Below are positions 59,889-64,000 of a stretch of 64,000 bases of DNA, piece after piece (positions within the stretch are counted from its first letter, which is position 1; each line of letters opens with the position of its first letter). A program made the translations under genes and the position numbers. Origin of the DNA: Plasmopara viticola (Eukaryota > Oomycota > Peronosporomycetes > Peronosporales > Peronosporaceae); assembly GCA_001695595.3 (NCBI GenBank), contig MBPM02000036.1, positions 124,001 through 188,000 on the forward strand. Reading direction: 5' to 3'. The notes under the pieces were generated by a model that was not told the DNA's origin, did not search any database, and saw only the letters and a program-made list of their open reading frames with translations.

Positions 59889-61700
59889 CTATTCCCTTAG
59901 TCTCGTCGGGAAATGAGCGTACGCGTCCGCAGGGATACGCAGCATGTACCGAACGTCTTCCTTGTCGATACTGCCTCTGCCCGACCGATCAGTGTACTGA
60001 AAGCAGCGATCAAGGTCGTTACGGAACGAATGTAAAAACTTGCCACTGTCTTGGAATGGCGTCAACTCGGCCACATCTTGCAGCTTTAACAACCCATCTT
60101 TGTCCTGGTCCACCATGTCAAAAACTTGACTTAAGCACTCTTGAAACACACTTGAATGCTGAAGTTGGAGTTGAGACCAATCTAGCAACGCAGTGCAAAA
60201 TTCGTGGCGTGACAACAACCCATCGCCGTCTAAGTCTAAATTTCGCAAAAAACCTTTTGCTTCACCTCGTGTGAGATGATAGCCACCAGCTGCCACATAT
60301 GCGGCAAACTCGTCGAGCCCCACACTTTCGCTGCCATCTCGAGATACCTCTGAGAAAAGGACCAGCACGTCTTGCTTCATTGCTAAAGGCAACGTTTGCG
60401 TCACCTCAATTAAAACAGCACGTTGCAGACTGTTGAGAGATCGGTAAAGCTGTAATCGTTGCACAAGTGTCCCGTGAAGAACTGATCCAGAAAGCCCCTT
60501 AATAGCTTCCTTACCGGCGGCAAAAGCCGTCGTTAGTGCCCCGAGCGACAGTGGAGCACTTGGAGCGAGCCAGGGATGCTGAAGTGCCTGCTTTGGCGTA
60601 TATCGTTTCGCAACATCACGTTCCAAAAGATGACGTACCAAATCTTTGGCTTCGTCCGAAATACCAGTCCACGGTGCAGTCTCGAGGTCAATTTTCTCGT
60701 ACTTGATACATTCATCTAGCAACGGTCCCGACTCGAATGGGAAGCGGCCACTCAACAGACGATACAAAATGACCCCGCAACTCCACAGATCGGACGGAAA
60801 CGCGTATTTGTGCTTTAGAACTTCTGGTGCCGTGTACATCGGAGTACCATGAACATCATGCAAGTATTCCTCTGTTTCTAGAAAAGCTGCACCACCAAAA
60901 TCCGTGAGTTTAAGCGGACTGCCGTCTTTTCCATCCGCAAATAAAAAGTTTTCTAGTTTTAAATCCCGGTGTATAATTCGTAGCAAATGGCACTGCCACA
61001 CCACGTGCAGAATGTCCCTCATGTACCTTTTCGCTTGTTCTTCCTGCCATTTGAGCTCCTTAACCTCTGATACTCGCGCTGCTACGTCGCCACCAACACA
61101 CCGTTCCATCACGAAATAAACATTCACGTCGTCTTCATAAGCTCCAAAGAAATGGACGACATTCAATGTACCGCCCAAGAGCTCCATCATTCGTCCTTCC
61201 TGCTCCAAAGCGGCATAGTCCTTGCGGCTCACAACACGCGATTTGGGCACGATCTTGACTGCAAGATCAAGTTGTAACTCACACCCGCGTGTCTCCTGTT
61301 GCAATGGCAATGCACAATACACTTCTCCAAATGCTCCTTCACCTAATTTATCGCCTACTTTGTACTTGGCATGAAAAGTGCGAGGCAAATGAAAGTCGAC
61401 TTTGTCGGGTTTGGTAAACAAATTCACCGCTTCGAGTGCAAATTGCTGCAAAATAGAAAACGACGTTAACGTCTTGACGTAGTGTCTCCAGCTCGTGCGA
61501 ATGCTGCCGTATTGAAGTTTTATGGGCCTTAAAGACGCCGAAGGTTGGCGAAGATTATTGACAAAGGCAGAGACACCGCGTGTCCCGGTCTCGGCTGTTT
61601 GATGCTGCGGGACTTGTCGGGTCGATAAGTAGTGGCAATTGACGCCAGACGTGTCACTAGCGAGAGGTCTGAAGCGACGTGAGAGCAATGAGAACCTCAT
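59889..61700 (-). CDS. Calcium-dependent protein kinase-like, with C-terminal EF-hands
   Basis: The intronless frame encodes 603 residues. The kinase domain spans about 112-376: glycine loop GEGAFG 120-125, ATP lysine K149, HRD 244-246 with DLKLEN, DFG 267-269, APE 291-293 and DLWSCG 304-309. All catalytic residues are present. Behind it come EF-hands: a degenerate one near 449-464, a canonical one at 489-500 (DLDGDGLLSRHE), one at 531-542 (DQDKDGLLKLQD) and one at 571-582 (DRSGRGSIDKED). This kinase-then-EF-hand order is that of plant and protist CDPKs, which phosphorylate targets when Ca2+ rises. The N-terminal 110 residues are unusual. They start MRFSLLSRRFRP, rich in Arg and Ser and without acidic residues at first, as in mitochondrial presequences, instead of a myristoylated glycine. 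It diverges from the FtsH-like gene. Confidence 0.9.
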   Translation of the reverse strand: MRFSLLSRRFRPLASDTSGVNCHYLSTRQVPQHQTAETGTRGVSAFVNNLRQPSASLRPIKLQYGSIRTSWRHYVKTLTSFSILQQFALEAVNLFTKPDKVDFHLPRTFHAKYKVGDKLGEGAFGEVYCALPLQQETRGCELQLDLAVKIVPKSRVVSRKDYAALEQEGRMMELLGGTLNVVHFFGAYEDDVNVYFVMERCVGGDVAARVSEVKELKWQEEQAKRYMRDILHVVWQCHLLRIIHRDLKLENFLFADGKDGSPLKLTDFGGAAFLETEEYLHDVHGTPMYTAPEVLKHKYAFPSDLWSCGVILYRLLSGRFPFESGPLLDECIKYEKIDLETAPWTGISDEAKDLVRHLLERDVAKRYTPKQALQHPWLAPSAPLSLGALTTAFAAGKEAIKGLSGSVLHGTLVQRLQLYRSLNSLQRAVLIEVTQTLPLAMKQDVLVLFSEVSRDGSESVGLDEFAAYVAAGGYHLTRGEAKGFLRNLDLDGDGLLSRHEFCTALLDWSQLQLQHSSVFQECLSQVFDMVDQDKDGLLKLQDVAELTPFQDSGKFLHSFRNDLDRCFQYTDRSGRGSIDKEDVRYMLRIPADAYAHFPTRLRE

Positions 61701-61903
61701 CTTTAATGCGTGAACCTATGCATGGATAAGTGCACAGGTATGTATATAAGGAAGCAATACAGTGAGTAAGGTAAGTTTGGTGCTATTGTTTCAGAATTAG
61801 AAAATGAATACTATTTTGGGCGAAATGTGCACGATTTAAGTCTAAAGAAGCTCGTATGTGATTTAGAGTATAATGAAGTCTTGCAAAAACCTCGGTCGGT
61901 ATA

Positions 61904-62043
61904 TTAGCCAATCGAATGCTTCAAATTCCCGCACTATTTAGCGAGTAATATATCGACCGATATATATTACAGCCTAATACTGTAGTACTATTTTGAAGAT
62001 AGTACTACGCAATGAAGTACAATTGCGCAACGTGATTGGCTAA
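61904..62043. promoter_or_regulatory. Palindrome-rich divergent intergenic region with paired CCAAT boxes
   Basis: The 406-bp gap between the kinase and the FtsH-like gene holds TTAGCCAATC at 61904-61913 and its exact inverse at 62034-62043, so two AGCCAAT boxes face outward from the gap. Between them lie an imperfect palindrome (GTAATATATCG...CGATATATATTAC, 61945-61970) and a perfect hairpin with 9-bp arms (GTAGTACTA/TAGTACTAC, 61982-62008). Either this is a bidirectional promoter with CCAAT (NF-Y type) sites, or it is a small MITE with 10-bp inverted ends. Both would look like this. Confidence 0.45.
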
Positions 62044-62106
62044 CATGAAAGATCGCCTTAAATCAATACTGATGACTCCACCAATCTTGATTGTTTAGCG
62101 AAAGAA

Positions 62107-63515
62107 ATGAAAGTGCCAAGTGCGCGGCGTTTTGTGACAGCGTTCTGCGTTCTATTACTCGCCGGTAGAGGTGCCCGGAAGCTGCGTTTTCTCGTAGCTT
62201 CTTTGCTTGTCAAGTTTCGAGCTCTGACCGCAGCTAAGGCATTGGATTCGCCAACCTCAAAGCTGTTTAGTGTATTCCTGAGCGATCTGAGAGCTCACAC
62301 CATTGGAAAAGTGCTGTTGGCGGAAAACTACTGCCTTGTACAAGCCAAAGATTGCGTTGATACGTACAAGTAAGTTGTAATGCATTTACTTAGGTCAATT
62401 TTATCATCGAGATCAACTTTTCAAAGCTTACAAGTTGATGATCATTGACAACTTAATGATTGACTTTTAGGGTGCTGGTGCCACCAAGAACAAGCATTAC
62501 ATTCCTTCTCGATGCTCTTATACAGTCTGGTGTAGAATTTGGTGCCGTGGCACCATCCACGTCCAGCAAGTTAGCGCCTTTGGCACTGGCCATGATTCCC
62601 TTCTTGTACTTAGGACTTACGTACAAGATGCTGCGAGGAATGTATAGTACCGACGCTGGTACAGTGGGTAAAGATGGCACCAAAATGGCGCGCCCACAGC
62701 AAGACAGTCAGCAAATCTCGTTTCAAGATGTGGCCGGCATCGACGGCGCCAGGAAAGAGTTGGAGGAAGTTGTTGACTTTTTACGACATCCAGCAAAATA
62801 CCAAGCCATTGGAGCCAAAGTCCCAAAAGGCGTGCTGCTTTGTGGACCTTCAGGAACAGGCAAGACTCTTCTCGCCCGAGCAGTAGCCTCCGAAGCAGGC
62901 GTAGCATTTCTCTTTTGCTCGGCATCGGACTTTGTCGAGATGCTAGTGGGTCGCGGTGCAGCTCGAGTACGGGACCTCTTTACGCAGGCATCGCAGTACT
63001 CACAGTGTATCGTTTTTATTGATGAGATTGATGCGCTGGCAAAAGCGCGTGGCGGAATCAATTCAAACGATGAACGAGAACAGACGCTCAATCAGTTGTT
63101 GACAGAAATGGATGGGTTTGAAGGAAAGGCTAATGGAGTGATTGTGCTTGCAGCGACAAATCGCCTAGAAGTACTCGATCCCGCACTTTGTCGTCCGGGG
63201 CGCTTTGACCGACACGTGTACGTGGGGCTCCCTGATGTCAAGGGACGTGAGGACATTTTAAAGGTACATTGTCGCAATGTGCGGCTGGACACCGACTTGG
63301 ATTTGGCTGTCGTGGCAGAAAAGTGTGGTCAAAGTGGGCAATACTCAGGGGCTCAGCTTGCAAATTTAGTAAACGAAGCTGCTTTGCTGGCCGTGCGTCA
63401 CGGCCATACAAGTGTCAAATTTGAGCATTTTGAGCAGGCCATGAAGCGCGCTTTTAAGTCGCAGACACGTAGGGTGCCGGGAGTATCGATCGAGCTGATG
63501 ATGGAAAATGACTAG
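62107..63515 (+). CDS. FtsH-like AAA ATPase lacking the M41 peptidase domain
   Basis: There are two exons, 62107-62369 and 62471-63515, with a 101-bp intron (GTAAGT...TTTTAG) splitting a Lys codon, for 435 residues. The N-terminus is basic and hydrophobic, fitting an organelle presequence or anchor. A transmembrane segment lies at about 122-139. The AAA module begins with [14 protein letters not shown] and has Walker A GPSGTGKT (213-220), Walker B VFIDEID (269-275), the sensor in AATN, and RPGRFDR with the arginine finger (329-335). This order and wording are those of FtsH/Yme1/AFG3 proteases. However, the protein ends at SIELMMEND just where the zinc-peptidase domain with HExxH should begin, and no such domain follows in the next 480 bp. 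It should be able to bind and hydrolyse ATP and remodel proteins, but not cleave them. Residues for ATP use are intact, so it is not obviously a pseudogene. Confidence 0.88.
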
Positions 63516-64000
63516 CAAAGTGCTGGTTTTACCATATTATTTTGCTTAATTTCAGCTTGAAGAACAAAAAAAAAGCAAAGGTTGGACGACAAAGTAGATT
63601 TACGAAAGGATAAAGGTTACAATTTGTGGCTAATTTTAACTGCCCAAGCTTGATAAGTTAAACTAAACTGCCGCAAGACGGATAAATTCATATTGCAAAC
63701 GAAACTTTGTACAGATGTTCTTGATCATGTTGTCATTGTAATTTACTTACAATTTTGCTATGTTTTTTTTGCCAGTGCGTACTACAAATTTGTGGCATCA
63801 CGAAATCCACACATCTCCGACCTGTCTGTTGGGTCTGATGTATTCGCGAGTGCGTCCTATGATTAAAATTTATTGGGAAGGTATAAATCATTAGAGCATC
63901 GCATAATACTTTTGGCTCCACGAAAGAAGGCTCCCCGAAAAATTATAATTCATTACACAAGAATGCGAAGTCATAGTGAGTTTGCAAGTTTCACTTTGTC
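63516..64000. other. Right-hand flank without a gene
   Basis: I searched this stretch in all frames for a zinc-peptidase motif that would extend the FtsH-like gene and found none. It contains an A-run (AAAAAAAAGC near 63570), possibly part of the polyadenylation region, and only a 62-codon minus-strand open frame. Confidence 0.5.

Noticed and set aside
1..64000. CRISPR arrays, bacterial operons or ribosomal RNA genes
   Set aside because: No regularly spaced direct repeats, no polycistronic gene packing with ribosome-binding sites and no rRNA-like sequence were seen; the genes have spliceosomal introns.

Overview
The window looks like nuclear DNA of an oomycete (Phytophthora or downy-mildew type). 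The genes are eukaryotic, with few and short GT-AG introns of about 61-114 bp. The gene set fits: a FYVE-type protein tail, a kinase carrying EF-hands, a stramenopile-style helix-turn-helix protein, a base-exchange phosphatidylserine synthase and a decayed Crinkler(CRN)-like locus. These are family-level recognitions by eye; no search was run. Exon boundaries given below were worked out by reading frame, splice consensus and protein continuity.

Layout. Positions 1-246 hold the end of a FYVE-finger gene. About 10 kb without a gene follows. Then comes serine hydroxymethyltransferase (10177-11652, +), one copy of a retroposed repeat (15087-15342), a broken CRN-like locus (about 16291-18165, -) and a four-exon cystathionine beta-synthase (18672-20372, -). 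A second gene-poor stretch runs from 20.4 to 30.2 kb. Two convergent PDZ-domain paralogues (30194-30961, + and 37130-37987, -) enclose a complete retroposed repeat with a 13-bp target-site duplication and a rotted Ty3/Gypsy fragment. Near 41.2-41.6 kb there is an AT-rich insert bounded by perfect 34-bp inverted repeats.

A gene-dense island starts at 43.7 kb. On the minus strand it has a coiled-coil protein, a nuclear-looking Ser/Thr-rich protein, a short-chain dehydrogenase-like locus that has lost its catalytic residues, and a BED-like zinc-finger protein. A dead Ty1/Copia element (50578-54803, 5-bp target duplication ATAGC) interrupts the island. After it come a helix-turn-helix protein, phosphatidylserine synthase (four exons), a protein kinase with EF-hands, and an FtsH-like AAA ATPase that lacks its peptidase domain. 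The last two genes diverge from a short intergenic region full of palindromes with paired CCAAT boxes.

How the genes work together. SHMT and CBS both act on serine: one-carbon supply and transsulfuration respectively. The phosphatidylserine synthase uses serine for membrane lipid. They are spread over 50 kb with unrelated sequence between, so this is not evidence of a cluster. The overall pattern is short compact gene islands separated by long stretches of decayed mobile DNA.
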